From: Isoetes taiwanensis
Lineage: Eukaryota > Streptophyta > Lycopodiopsida > Isoetales > Isoetaceae
Assembly: GCA_021234155.1 (NCBI GenBank)
Contig: JAJEKV010000013.1
Coordinates: 11,414,202-11,478,201, forward strand
Direction: 5' to 3'
DNA: 64,000 nucleotides
A model generated the notes under the pieces. It was not told the origin of the DNA. It worked only from the letters and a program-made list of their open reading frames with translations, and did not search any database. Made by a program: the position numbers and the translations under genes. Of this stretch, positions 23,947 through 34,980 are shown in pieces. Numbering within the stretch: the first letter of the stretch is position 1; the number at the start of each line of letters is the position of its first letter.

Positions 23947-24480
23947 ATGAGAGAGATCCTTCATATCCGTATGCCAAGTGCGGTAATCAAATTGGTGCCA
24001 AGTTTTGGGAGGTTGTATGCGATGAGCCGCTGGTGGTAGATATGTTCCTCGTGGTCGTTTTATGGATTTGGAGCCCCAGACTATGGATAGTTTGAGGGTC
24101 GGGCCTTATGGGCAAATTTTTTCAGCCCCGAATTGTTTTCGCCAAACCGGGCTGGAAATAACCGGGCAAAGGGACATTATACCTGAAGGCGCCGAAGTTA
24201 ATTGATTCTCGCCATTCTCTTTGGCGGTGGACAGTGCTCGCATGGGAACATTGCTTATTTCAAAGATCCGTGAAGAATAGGCTACCCCCGATGTAATGAT
24301 GCTTACATTTTTCGTGGTTTCCATCACCTAAAGTCACCGCGGTCACGCTGGTAGAGCCATACAATGCCACTCTTTTTTTGTCCACCACCGGTCGAGAATG
24401 CGACGAGTGCATGGTGCTTGACAATGAAGCCCTTTACTTACATCCGCTTGTAACCCTCAAACTTGTTACCCTAACTTCCC
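23947..24480 (+). pseudogene. Beta-tubulin gene fragment (captured)
   Basis: ATG at 23947 starts MREILHIR, then with a small frame slip CGNQIGAKFWEVVCDE, the N-terminus of beta-tubulin. A deletion brings it to GGRYVPRGRFMDLEPQTMDS and LRVGPYGQIF (about 24028-24122). Further pieces follow: [30 protein letters not shown] and [12 protein letters not shown] (about 24330-24440), and a faint TLKL-type end. Stops and frame slips are numerous and no introns remain between the matched blocks. This is a degraded internal fragment, not a functional tubulin. Confidence 0.85.
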
Positions 24481-24794
24481 TTTCACCGCCATGCAAGCCG
24501 CAGTGGGTTCGAAATATGGTGGAAAGCCTTTCGCCCGACATTCGTGGTTGGGTATGCTATCAATACTAAAGCATTGGATGCCTTTACAAAGGGGTATGCT
24601 TCTCTTCTAACATTGATGCTTGTTAGATTGTCATCCGACAGTGCAACCATCGGGTTTCATTTTACCCGAAAATGTAGGATGAAATCTTTGCTTGGAAGCA
24701 TTTGGTCCGTCGCGCGTAAGCAAAAGATGCTACTTTTCGGTCTTGAACCGGCAATGTAAAAATACAAAGCAAGATCCGCCCAAAACATGGTGTC

Positions 24795-25420
24795 ACCATG
24801 GTTAATCGGGCTGTGGTATTGGGGTATTGGGATGCTCTCAACCTTTTGCACTCCAACGGTGGTGGTGGCTTGGCCTCGTGATTCTCTTATTTTTTGCATT
24901 AACATTTTGCTACACAAAGATACCAACTTGGTCGGCCGTGATTAGCATTAGTGAATCTGGGAATAGCTACCAAGAAATTGGTGGGTCCGCCTTTGGTTGG
25001 AAGGGTCGAGCTACGCTACATGCTTCTTGTAATGTGGAAATTTGTGCAAATCCTTGTTGGTTACACGATATCCGTGGGGAGATAATTTAGCCAACCTATT
25101 TCCCCGCAAATGCTCTCAATACATCATGGATAAATCTTGGGCCTTCCCAAACTGCCTATTATAGCAATTTTTTTATCTTACCAACAGTTTATCTGCAACA
25201 TATATGTTCATATATGTTCATAGTCTTTGCAAATATGGGCTGGTTTGTTTGAAGGGATTGGTTTTAAGGAAGCAATACCACCTTCCGTGAGTGTACAATA
25301 TTCGATCAGAACTCGGATTTATACATATTGTTATCCCGGACGTGATATTTTCAAGCACTATATACAAAATCTTGTAGTTCTTGGCGATCCCAAGATAGAT
25401 GCGCACTAATTCCTAAGGCA
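24795..25420 (+). pseudogene. AVT-type (AAAP family) amino-acid transporter fragment (captured)
   Basis: A frame starting in GIGMLS shifts into PFALQ..WWLGLVILLFFALTF, then CYTK and NSYQEIGGSAFGWKGR. These are the first helices and the SYxxIGxxAFGxxGR loop of plant vacuolar amino-acid transporters (AVT). After frame breaks come VGYTISVGDNLANLFP and then GIGFKE with IYTYCYPGRDIFKHY, matching the next conserved helices. The family moves neutral amino acids across the vacuolar or other membranes. The matched blocks are contiguous without recognisable introns. The copy is disabled by frameshifts and stops. Confidence 0.75.
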
Positions 25421-25445
25421 TATCAAGCCATCAAAATGGCCACAT

Positions 25446-25560
25446 CTTTTTTGGCATATGGGACAAGCGTGGTGATTCAGTCCGTGATCATTCCATGTTT
25501 GTTGGAGATCTTGCAACGTGATGTTACAGATTATGTGCTTATGGAAACAACCATTAGGGA
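25446..25560 (+). pseudogene. RBP45/RBP47-like RNA-binding protein fragment (captured)
   Basis: The frame reading FFGIWDKRGDSVRDHSMFVG then DLATxVTDYVLMETT corresponds to the linker and the start of the second RRM of plant RBP45/47 proteins, where the motif HSIFVGDLAPDVTDYLLQET is typical. Only about 38 residues remain. The fragment ends before the RNP1 motif. Confidence 0.7.
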
Positions 25561-26055
25561 AATAATTTATTTGTCTTGATGTTATTGTGCTTTTTAATAA
25601 TTAATATTTCGCCCATAAAGTTTACCTATTTGTTTTTTAGTTTGGGCCCCAAGGGCCCAATTTTTTTTTACATAACAATCAACACACAACACCATTAATA
25701 TTATTAACATAAACCATTGCATTTAACACATTTAAATTAAAATCCCCTTAAACCCCTTTGGTTTGGGTGCATATTCACACGGGTTACGAGGGCAGCCGAG
25801 AGCCCCAAAACATATTTACAATACATGTATAAAATTAACACCATTAAGTACATTCTCTCAAACCTTATAGTATTTTGCAAACTTTAATATACAGTATACA
25901 AAAACTTGTACATGCATACCCCACAAACGAGGATCGCTATGTACGGTCCAGATCTTGGAATAAAGGGGTTATATGCCCATCCGACACTTGTTGTTGTTCG
26001 AGTAACCCCGCGGTGAATATGCACCCAAACCAAAGGGGGTTTAAGGGGGATTTTA

Positions 26056-28890
26056 ATTTAAATATGTAGCATAATAACAGGGGGTTACTTTTGTATTTTT
26101 GTACGCTTTTCACTAAGGTTTTGCTATGATTTTGTGGTGTATTTCAATTGATGTACTAATGCGTACATCTAGAGTGCGCATACACTTTCATTGTTTTTTA
26201 TGGCACTTAGACAATGGTTTTACTCCTTGAAAAAAAAAAAAAACTTTGTAATATAGCATGCAAGGCTCGAGAGTCAGCCACTTTAGGGTTCTCCTAGAAG
26301 TAGGGTGCTTGGATTCGGCCCCTTTGGGTAGATCAAGCCGTGTTTCGATTAGGCCAGGTTTCGCTATGGCGGTAACCATGGAGGGATTAGACGGTTGCGT
26401 AAGAAAGAATTACGCTGCATGAGTTCCGAGATCGATTTTCATGGAGCTGGGAAGTCTTGACTCATCCTAAGACTCAAGATCCGGACTTATGAAAACCGTA
26501 AGCCCTTTTTGTCACATTTTAAGCAAGTTGGTCGCCAATCGTGGTGGATGCTACATTTTGGGATCAGAAATTCGGGATGCCAAAATCTTCAAACCGCTCC
26601 ACTTTTCCCCGCCCGAAGTTAAAATGGCAAGAGTAAGTCTCTTAGATATCGGGTAAGATTAATGTGACATTCTTAGAAAGAATTGTTTACAATTTTGGGT
26701 GGCAAAAGGAAAAGGCGTAGTCCCGCCCATCTATGGCGTGACGATTCAGACCCGTGAGACTCGAATCCCTCATACGTGTCGATTTCGGGCACTGTGGTAA
26801 TGGTGAAGGTCGATTTTTTCCTCTAGTTACTCTTAATCTATCGCAGACAGGTTTAGATAAAAGAACCAGATGATATATGTTGCATGAATCAACCAGATAT
26901 GGCAGAAGGGCAATGGCCCGAATAAAGAGTGAAACAAATGCTAAGTGAAACTTCCGCTGCACTATTTCTATTTCAGATTTGCTAGGGAAGTTTAAGGTGA
27001 TCGTGGCAAATCGCTGGTTTAATACACCCGTAAACCGATACTAATTCGCAATAGGGAGGAAAAGTGCAATGCAACATTTTATAGGAGTTGGTAAGATTAA
27101 TGTGCCCTAGTGGTACAAGATCGTATTTGTCGTTAGAATGGTGAGTAGGCTTATGATTGACCCGCTGGATGCACATTGGATTGCTTTATATATTTGAGGA
27201 TTTTGGAAATGAGCCCTTGCTCAACGGCATCGAGTAGCAAAAGCGCCCAATTAAAGCTCTACAAGATGAGTATAGAGCTTGCATAGAAGCCGCTTTAGAA
27301 GCAATTTGGTTTCAAGCAAAAGTGTGAGGTATTTTGAAATACTAAAGGAAATAGAAGAGTCATTTGTCGCGGACAACTTGAGCAAAGACTCCACCGGCCT
27401 ATCCCGCCTATCCCGAAGTGTTTACATGCATGCAAGAAGTGTATAGAAGCATTTTAGTACCAAGATCCCAAGGAATGATAGGTATTGTCTTTATTGCAAG
27501 ACCAAAGTACCGTATGAATGATAGGTATTGTCTATTGGATCAGATTCTATGTGAGCATCTTCGATCTATGCCTCATTTATGTTGATATTTGCCTATTCAC
27601 ATCTTTTACTTTGTTTTCGCCTCTCAAATTGACTTTTGAATTTGCGTGATGTCTTCGAGATCAAAACCATGATAAACTAGGAAGTCGAGCTTATGGCTAA
27701 ATGTAACTAGGATGGAAATGCTTTAAGAAACTATACCATGCAAATCCGTAAGATTCTCATGCTTATGTCTTAATGGGCTATGATATCGAATCTTCCAAGA
27801 TTTCTTTAAACTATGCAAGGCATTTGGTTCCTTATCGAATTGTTCAAAGATATCTAGGATTAAGTGTTTTATAAGAATAAGAATGGATGAAAGTTGCATC
27901 TATGGGAGATTGTCACAAGATATCATAATATCAAGATCATCATAATATCGGTACCTAATATTTTTTTTTCCATATATATTGTTCCTCTATTGTGTTCATC
28001 CAGTAGTTTACATTCTAATATTCTAATGATCACATTACATTTCTTGTATTTCCATCTCCGATTGCATAAATGGGCTTACAAAGCCGTATTACATATGAAT
28101 CTTGCTTTTCATTTTCAAATGATGACTTCAATTTACTTTTTGCCCCTTATATTGATATCATGTTTTGCTTCGTGGACTTTTGTTATATGGAATTCTCTCG
28201 ACATCGGTTGTGAGCTGGTAAATAAAACCCTTAAAAATGTCAAGCAATGCCAAATCCAAATATTGTCTCCTTTACTACCATTATTTTTTATCATGAGGCT
28301 TTGCATGTTTCATCTAGCAATGAACTTAGTGCTTCAAGGAGATGAATGACCTGATTGTTTGTAGTTCAACAGAAGTTTATGATCTTACGGGAAAAGATGG
28401 CCATTAAGGTTATAAAGAAATGCGATGTTAATGCATCTGTGGCTTTTGTAATATCAAATGTTACATTGAAGCATATTAATTGCTGCTACAATATCTAACT
28501 CATCCAAATGTGAAGTCACGTTGTTTGTTCTTAGCCCCGAAGGGGCAAATTTTTTTTTTAACCTATAACAAAAACCATTATATTAAATTAAATTAAATTA
28601 AACCATTACATTACCTTTAAATTAAATCCCCCTTCAAACCCCCTTTGGTTTGGGTGCATATTCACACGGGGGGTTACTCCGGGCAACGAGAGCTGTTGGA
28701 TAGGCATATTCACCCCTTATTCCATAATCTACACCGTACACAAAGTTCCTCGTTTGTGGGGTATAGAAGTATGATATTTTCTATACTGTATAACAAGATT
28801 TGCAAAATACTATAAGATTTGAGGTAATATACTATATGGTGTTGATTTTGTACGTGCAAAACATAATTATAGGGGCTGTTACATCGAATT
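26056..28890 (+). mobile_element. Unclassified mobile element, copy 2
   Basis: It starts at TATGTAGCATAATAACAGGG, directly joined to the 3' end of copy 1, and shares the roughly 105-bp 5' block (GTACTAATGCGTACATCTAG near 26155). Its 3' part begins with GCCCCGAAGGGGC at about 28534, a T-run and the foldback-type sequence with TTTGGTTTGGGTGCATATTC near 28645. It fades near 28890, so the right half of the foldback is lost. The interior (26.2-28.5 kb) has short protein-like stretches, for example MAVTMEGLDGCVRKNYAA near 26360, but no fragment I can name. Confidence 0.55.
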
Positions 28891-29960
28891 TACTTGAGGT
28901 ATGTTGCCAATACTATTGCCTTTGCAGAATATGGTATCGTTTTGCGTAGTTCCCTGGCCCGCAATGGAGCTCAAGCATCCGTTTCTCTTAAACATGTACC
29001 TCTCCAAAAATCTTTCTTTTAATCAGAAATTATTCTGCCCTTTTTCACATTTCGGTTTTAGGCACTTGATGTTTTATCATTGCATTTCATTTCTTATGCA
29101 TGCATCTCCATTCCAGAGTATTGTCTGAATCGTATGCTCCTAGTCACACTATACACAGAGTTAAAATTATATTTTGACATTTGCAGAGATGGCCCCGATG
29201 AAAGAAGACTACACTATTGAGATGAATCTAGATGAGTTCTGAATACTGAGTGCAAGACAAGTCCTACTATTTGAAAATATTGGGCTTTTCTTTTTACCTC
29301 TAAATTTGCAAATCAACCATGCAATTTATTTTTAACATTCAAAGTCTATATGCACAAGGCTTGGCACACATGAGTTAAGGGGGACGTAATTTTGATTACC
29401 ATCCATGTTCAAGACATTTTTGCTACAAAATCTTGAGGACATCAGGTAATTTCGGGCACCATATTGTTCTTGATGCAAAACAGATGACAATAGTGGAAGT
29501 TCACTCCTGCATGTTCTTTCGCATCTCAAGGATGTTCAAAATTGAGATCTATTCGACTTAGCACAAAACTTCTTTTGCAGCGGGTTGGAGAAGAGAGCCG
29601 CCGCGATAAATTTCTTGTAACTATAACTGCTAGTCGAATATCCTTCACTGTCTATTTTATAAGTCGAATACCATAGCAATTGATTTTTATTATGTCATAA
29701 GGATTATTTTTGTTGCAGTTGTTAAAGCATGTATTATTGTTCTTGAGCCCTTGGATCGTGGCACATTTCATAGCATATTCTCCCTCCACAGATCCTGTTC
29801 CCTCTCGAGTCAAACTGGCCCCCTGTTGACCCAATTTTAAAGGGGGCACTAGGAAACCATCAACCATTGGTAAAAATAGTATTTTGGCATTTGTACAATA
29901 CAATGTCATGTAATACAGCCCAACACTTTACAACACAAACATATGAACAGGATTCCACCA
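28891..29960. other. Unassigned stretch with exon-like relics
   Basis: An acceptor at about 29187 is followed by MAPMKEDYTIEMNLDEF and a stop, like a terminal exon. Near 29570-29620 a TTTGCAG acceptor precedes a diverged copy of exon B of the gene at 14 kb (RAAAINFL). These suggest decayed gene duplicates, which I cannot identify. Confidence 0.35.
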
Positions 29961-29965
29961 TGACA

Positions 29966-30240
29966 TGAGCCTGGGGAATCGAACCCCAGTTCCAATCCAA
30001 TGCTCAAGGCTTACCTGAAGCTTAAGTGAAGATCATGCGATCATGCATAGGGGCCATCGAACACGTGCGATTGACTGCCACTCCCAGCTGCAACTGTCAA
30101 TGGCATGCATTCGATGACCCCTATATATAATGCCTGCCATCCCGAGTTGCAATACATGTAAGGCCACAAAGGCAGTCTGTTAGTGAGCCTGGGGAATTGA
30201 ACCCCAATGCAATGCCAATGCTCATCCAAGCATAAGGGAT
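29966..30240 (-). repeat. Two copies of a tRNA T-arm-like repeat
   Basis: GAGCCTGGGGAATCGAACCC near 29969 and GAGCCTGGGGAATTGAACCC near 30186 are direct repeats about 218 bp apart. On the minus strand the first reads CTGGGGTTCGATTCCCCAG, a perfect tRNA T-stem and loop (RNA polymerase III B box). No complete cloverleaf could be built, so these look like tRNA-derived repeat heads rather than tRNA genes. Confidence 0.5.
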
Positions 30241-30699
30241 ATTCCAAGAGAGGGGACCGCCCTTATGCCCAGGGAAGCCCTCTGAAAGTCTACAGGTGTT
30301 AGTAACTAAGTGCAACAAGAAAACTTCTCCAAGATAGAGCAGCAAATCAAGAAACATCACATAATATTTATAAAGTCAAAAAATGTACATGTGGCACAGA
30401 TGCCACCCACGTCAAACTGCACAAGAAAAAGATTACATACAACAACAATAACACAAAGCTCTAGTTCATAGGTTCTCCAGATGTAGCCCGCCTGATGACG
30501 GCATCAAGCTGGCGGATCTCTTGGGTCAGCAGCCCCTGGCACGGCTCATGTGTGATCTTAGTGCATGTAGCTCAGACATTGGAGCTCCAAGGTCCTCCCA
30601 AGCAACACTAGAAATCGCCGAATCAATAGCCATGTAGAAACCTGTCAACTGCCTCCTCAAGATCCCAAGGGAAGCAGCTATTCAATGGGCCTCGGTCCC

Positions 30700-31945
30700 A
30701 ACCAGGATAATGCTTGTTATGAACTCTTCCATAGTGAAGACCTGTTCACCCTCTGGAGGATACACCTGAGGATCAGGACGGGAATCATCAATCCTGGAGC
30801 TTATCAAAGAGGGGTCCAAGCTTAAGACGGGATGGCCCGTCTCCCCTGCAGAATTCCCATCGCTCTCCATGTCCACCCTACAAGAAAGCGTCGCCACCAT
30901 AAATCCATGCTAAAACAAAACAAAACAAATACACAACTGAAGTTGTACAGCAAACAAGGTACACTAACGGCCATGATGTGATTCCCAGTGTGAATGGGGA
31001 TGTAATCCACACCATGATCTGGAATTTCAAGCTCAGAACTAAAGGATAAATCATGGAGATCCCGAAAGTTACAATCCATCCCATCAGATGGCACAGAATC
31101 ATCCCATTATTGCTGGTGCCCAAGGCCATTCTGTTCAACAGGCACATACCCTGCAGGCAAACTAAACAGGATAGTTCTAACATCAGATGGCATACAGTGG
31201 GCGGGATTCAAGAGAACGCTCCATGCGGCACGAACTCTACGTTCATTCACATGAGTACTGTTGGAAGGAATGATCCAGCTGCTGCTCAAAGTGTACTTCC
31301 CACTTCTCATCATCCTGCAAACAGTAAAGTCAAGCTAGGAGTGACCACCATGATAAAATACAAAGTGTGCTGCCTTATTCAGCAAATTCTTGTTGTCCAA
31401 CACACGCAGACCTTTTGTATCCCCAGCACCCCATCTTACATAGAGATCCTTCTCCTTTTTAAACATCGATTCAGATATGTTGTGGAGGTGGCAAGAATAG
31501 TGCACCTTACCAAAGTCTTTCATACAACACCCTGCACATAAAACAATACCGACTGGCTTGAAGTTCCAATTGAAATCCCTCTTAATAGCCTCATTCAAGG
31601 CCTTTGGTGTCTTATAGCGAGCTCTTAGCACAACTTGCATATGGAGGTGGTCTGTAGAAGACCTCCTCTCCAAATCAATAGCACCAGCCACACACCTTAT
31701 ATCACAAAATGACGAAAGGACCTCAAAGAAACTGAGTGGGACATCTTGCCCAGATAGCCCTAGTGTTACAGAGACATCACTTGCCCCCCAGTTCATTGCA
31801 AGACTGGGCATGTCATGATTAGGCATAGCAGGGGAATTACCGGTCTACACAAAACCTGAATCCACAGACATAGAACCAGAGATGGGTACATAGGCAGCAA
31901 TGACAGGCCTGCCCTTTTTGGCTGCTCTTCTCATAGTCATGAAGA
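30700..31945 (-). pseudogene. Degraded HUH-type Rep endonuclease gene of a DNA transposon
   Basis: On the minus strand a frame begins near 31938 (MRRAAKKGRPVIAAYVPISG), is stopped once near 31850, and continues from 31826. There, FFEVLSSFCDIRCVAGAIDL leads to ERRSSTDHLHMQ with the His-hydrophobic-His (HUH) metal motif at residues 60-62 of that frame. AGCCMKDFGKVHYSCHLHNI follows about 40 residues later, then a basic segment. Further frames at 31313-30880 and 30870-30700 (PDHGVDYIPIHTGNHIM; RPDPQVYPPEGEQVFTM) look like continuing coding with stops and frame changes. HUH Reps nick one DNA strand through a tyrosine, and eukaryotic relatives occur in Helitrons and Replitrons. The position where I expect the tyrosine (YxxKD) is Cys here. 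No helicase domain is seen. Confidence 0.55.
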
Positions 31946-32189
31946 TAAAGAAAAACAAGAAAACAAAGGCAAGCCAGGAAGTAACTCGCCTCTATGTATG
32001 CGGCTCAGTAGCGTACAAAAACAATCCGCCAGCATCCCATTTCCACGCGGATTAAGGAGACACCGCGGCCGAATTAGCATCGCCCTTCCCCGGGCTTATA
32101 TGTATGTCCAAGACGTGAGAGTCAGATCCGCCACTCCATTTTATGCCAAAAAAAAATACGGCTTAACAGGTAGACATTGAGGAGGATCA

Positions 32190-32570
32190 CCATTACTTAT
32201 GGCAGTACCTTGATACTTGCTTCCTCAACAAGCTTTGGGATGCTAGTGCCCTGAAGCCTGTTAGGATGGCACACTACCAGCACCAGATCAATCTCATACT
32301 TACACGGGATCCACAGTGCTTCCTCCTGCACATTTGGTAGAGATTGATAGCCTCAATTCGTACAGATGTACATTGCCTTCGAATTGAGACAGGAAGATAG
32401 GCAGGGGAGGTGTATGAGGACAGGATTTGTCAGTGTTGCCAATAGGGCATCATTGGGGATGGACGTTCTTTAGAATGGTCCAGCATTCATCCACATCCAA
32501 ACCCGTTATGCTAAGTTGATCCCATCTAACTAGCTGCTCCATGTGCTGCTGGGCACGACTCTAATGGGTT
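32190..32570 (+). mobile_element. LINE 3' tail fragment (zf-RVT region)
   Basis: Broken frames give TDVHCLRIETGR near 32366-32392 and then EDRICQCCQ.GIIGD near 32415-32455. This is the conserved end of LINE ORF2 (CLRIETGR followed by a CxxC zinc knuckle with an IxDE-like segment). Stops interrupt it. It lies next to the Rep relic but on the opposite strand. Confidence 0.5.
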
Positions 32571-32599
32571 CATTGAGATCTTATCTCCATGAGATCATG

Positions 32600-33460
32600 G
32601 ATGAGTGCACTTGGCTATGTCCTCAAACATTGCATTGAAATTGAAATGTACCATATAGTACAGTTTCTCAGCATACGTATTACTGGCAAGTTCTTTTTCC
32701 TCATAAACCCTTCAAAACGAGGGGTTTTTAATCCTGGCAGTAAGCTGTTTGTTGTACTATTTCAATTGCATTTCATTGGCCAATTGGTCTCCGTGGATGA
32801 TAAAAAACCATTCAAGTTAATTCAATTGCTAATCCTTTTTTCTGTTGGACAACTGATTTTTGGCCAAATGTTTTTTTCTTAGAATGATGCTTCGATTTTT
32901 TTAGAATCGACCCTTTCTTTAGCTGATAGTTTTCTGGTCCTCAATCTAGCATGGGAATGCATATGTCATAATGTGTGCTTCACCAAATCCATAATCCTTT
33001 GGCTGTACAAATCTGAGTATTGCAGGCCAGTTTTCTTGAAAACATATTTGGATTCTTTTTCATTAAATAATGAGGTACTCGTACTATATTCTTCATGCTG
33101 TATTTTTTTTGATGTAGCTAGAGCATCTGCGTTTCCTCAATTCATCCAACTCTATATTTATCTAATATACCTTCCTAGGTTCATTTGATGCATCTTAGAA
33201 AGCCCATCGCCATGGCGTGATCTCTTCCAGCCGAGAAGTATAAGGTTGTAGACATTGTCTTTAGAACTTTCTCTAACTTTAGGCTTTTGAATATAGATCA
33301 TAAGCTATTTTAATGTTTATACTTGGCATATGTATTCAATCCAGAAAAGGTAGCATCATTTAATTTGGTACCACAACTGTTGTTTATGGAAGAATATGCA
33401 TCTCTTGGTAGTGATGGAGTAGCTTGTAAGCCTCTTTCTGGGTCAAAAAAGTTAGTATCA
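32600..33460. other. T-rich unassigned stretch
   Basis: Plus-strand frames of 97 and 71 codons are open here, rich in F, L and I because the DNA is T-rich. No motif or splice context supports a gene. Confidence 0.35.
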
Positions 33461-33813
33461 CCCCATACTCTGTTAGAAATATGAAAGCAAGCAAGAAAGA
33501 ATGTGAGAACACAAGACTCTTTCCCACAACAAGATGAAACTTTATTCATTATGAGATCAATATATACATGTGTATGAGCCATATTAGGCAAAGGCAAAAA
33601 AGGCTCAAAGGTGCACGTGCACGTCTTCTATAAATGAGAATCCGAACACTCTCCCTACAACTTTGATCTTTTCAACAAAATATATTGTATCTCATAAAAT
33701 AAATATATCTCAATTGAGAGAGACTAAATGATGCATCACCATATTGCCCTCCCTATAGCATTAGTCTCATGCTTGGACGAAAAAAACATTTTGTGGGTAA
33801 AAAAGGAAAAAAC

Positions 33814-34282
33814 TGTAACAGGCCCATGGGAGACCGCTCGAGTATTCGAACCTTGAATGTGCCTGTGGGGCGTTCCTGAGACACCGACATACATGGGTAG
33901 AAGCGACTACTCATAAACGTCTAGATGATTTTGCCCAGTTGGTTAAGGGCATGTCGGTTAGGAACGTTACAGTTGGTATTAGAGCAGGTCTCGAGTTCGA
34001 GTCTCCATGGGTGCCTATATGCATGGGTAATTTGCAAAGACTTGGTAATCATTGTAGCATGGTATGACATAGACATGGTATAGCCTGGATGCTCGAGGAC
34101 GAGCATAGTTCTAGTGGGAGAGACTGTAACGAGCCCATGGTAAACCGCTCGAGCATTCGAACCTTGAATGTGCCTGTGGGGCGTTCCCGAGACACCGTCA
34201 TAAATGGGTAGAAGCGACTACTCATAAACGTCTAGACGATTTTGCCCAGTAGGTTAAGGGCATGTCGGTTAGGAACGTTACA
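33814..34282 (+). mobile_element. Complete TRIM (miniature LTR retrotransposon), 469 bp
   Basis: Two 158-bp LTRs (33814-33971 and 34125-34282) both begin TGTAAC and end GTTACA and differ at only a handful of sites. Directly after the left LTR lies TTGGTATTAGAGC, a primer-binding site for initiator Met-tRNA. Before the right LTR is a purine-rich GTGGGAGAGA. The 153-bp interior ends with GCTCGAGGACGAGCATAG, a remnant of a polyprotein end. The 5-bp target duplication AAAAC flanks both sides (33809-33813 and 34283-34287). It has no genes and depends on another element for movement. Confidence 0.93.
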
Positions 34283-34499
34283 AAAACCCAAGCATTTCAC
34301 TTCTAATTTGTAACATAGTAGTAATTGCAGCCTTTCGAACATCCACTCTCAAACAAATACGCACATGCAATTTGATATCCTTCATAGTCCACATCCAGAA
34401 GAACTTTGATCATGTGGTTGCAAAGTACATATCATCCATGGGTCTATGTCAAAGAACGAATAACAATACCACACGATATTAGCAAACATTTGGCATTAC

Positions 34500-34980
34500 C
34501 TCCAATGAGATGTAAGATTCAAATCTCCAATGAGTTTTGAATTAACATATATCAAAAATATAATTCATCAAGGCAGAATCTTCAATGGGGTTGCAAGAAT
34601 CCCATTGAAACAATAAATAGCATAATGGCCAATTTCCAGTAAGGTAATCTCCAATGAGAGGTTCAATTATATATTGGCAATTTCCAGTAAATAACCTGCA
34701 TTGAGTTGTTTAATAGATAATGACCAATTTCTAGTCAATCTCCAGTGAGATTGTGCAATTAGAAGTAAGTCAATCGCCAATGAGATGTTCAATTAGAGAC
34801 TGGCCAATTTCAGTTAATCTCCAATGAGATTGTGAATAATATACTGGCCGAATTTCTAGTTGCAATAACATATTCATCAATTTTCAATAAGCATCTCCAA
34901 TGAGATTTTCAATAAGCATCTCCAATAAGATTAATAAGCATCTCCAATTCAATAACCACCTCCAATGAGACACACTGGCA
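34500..34980. repeat. CTCCAATGAGAT imperfect repeat array
   Basis: Variants of CAATCTCCAATGAGATTG with spacers such as GGCCAATTTCCAGT recur at least ten times over about 480 bp inside the non-autonomous LTR element. The irregular spacing suggests slippage of an old tandem repeat. Confidence 0.75.

Larger units (their letters stand above)
23606..26060 (+). mobile_element. Unclassified mobile element, copy 1, carrying fused host gene fragments
   Basis: The 5' end (TATGTAGCATTATAACAGGG followed by GGTT and a conserved block to about 23735 with TACATCTAGAGTGC) is shared with copies at 26056 and 40855 (minus). The 3' end is a hairpin-like GGGCCCCAAGGGCCC at about 25646, a T-run, then about 385 bp of foldback sequence (25676-26060) also found at the other copies' 3' ends. 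The interior contains fragments of beta-tubulin, an AVT-type transporter and an RBP45-like protein, all in plus orientation. No transposase is seen. The superfamily is not assigned: gene capture recalls Helitrons and Pack-MULEs, but the termini fit neither cleanly. Confidence 0.6.

Noticed and set aside
29966-30010. Intact tRNA gene
   Set aside because: Only the T-arm matches; no acceptor stem, D-arm or anticodon arm can be folded around it.
31053-31541. 162-codon plus-strand frame
   Set aside because: It is antisense to the Rep relic and has no motifs of its own.
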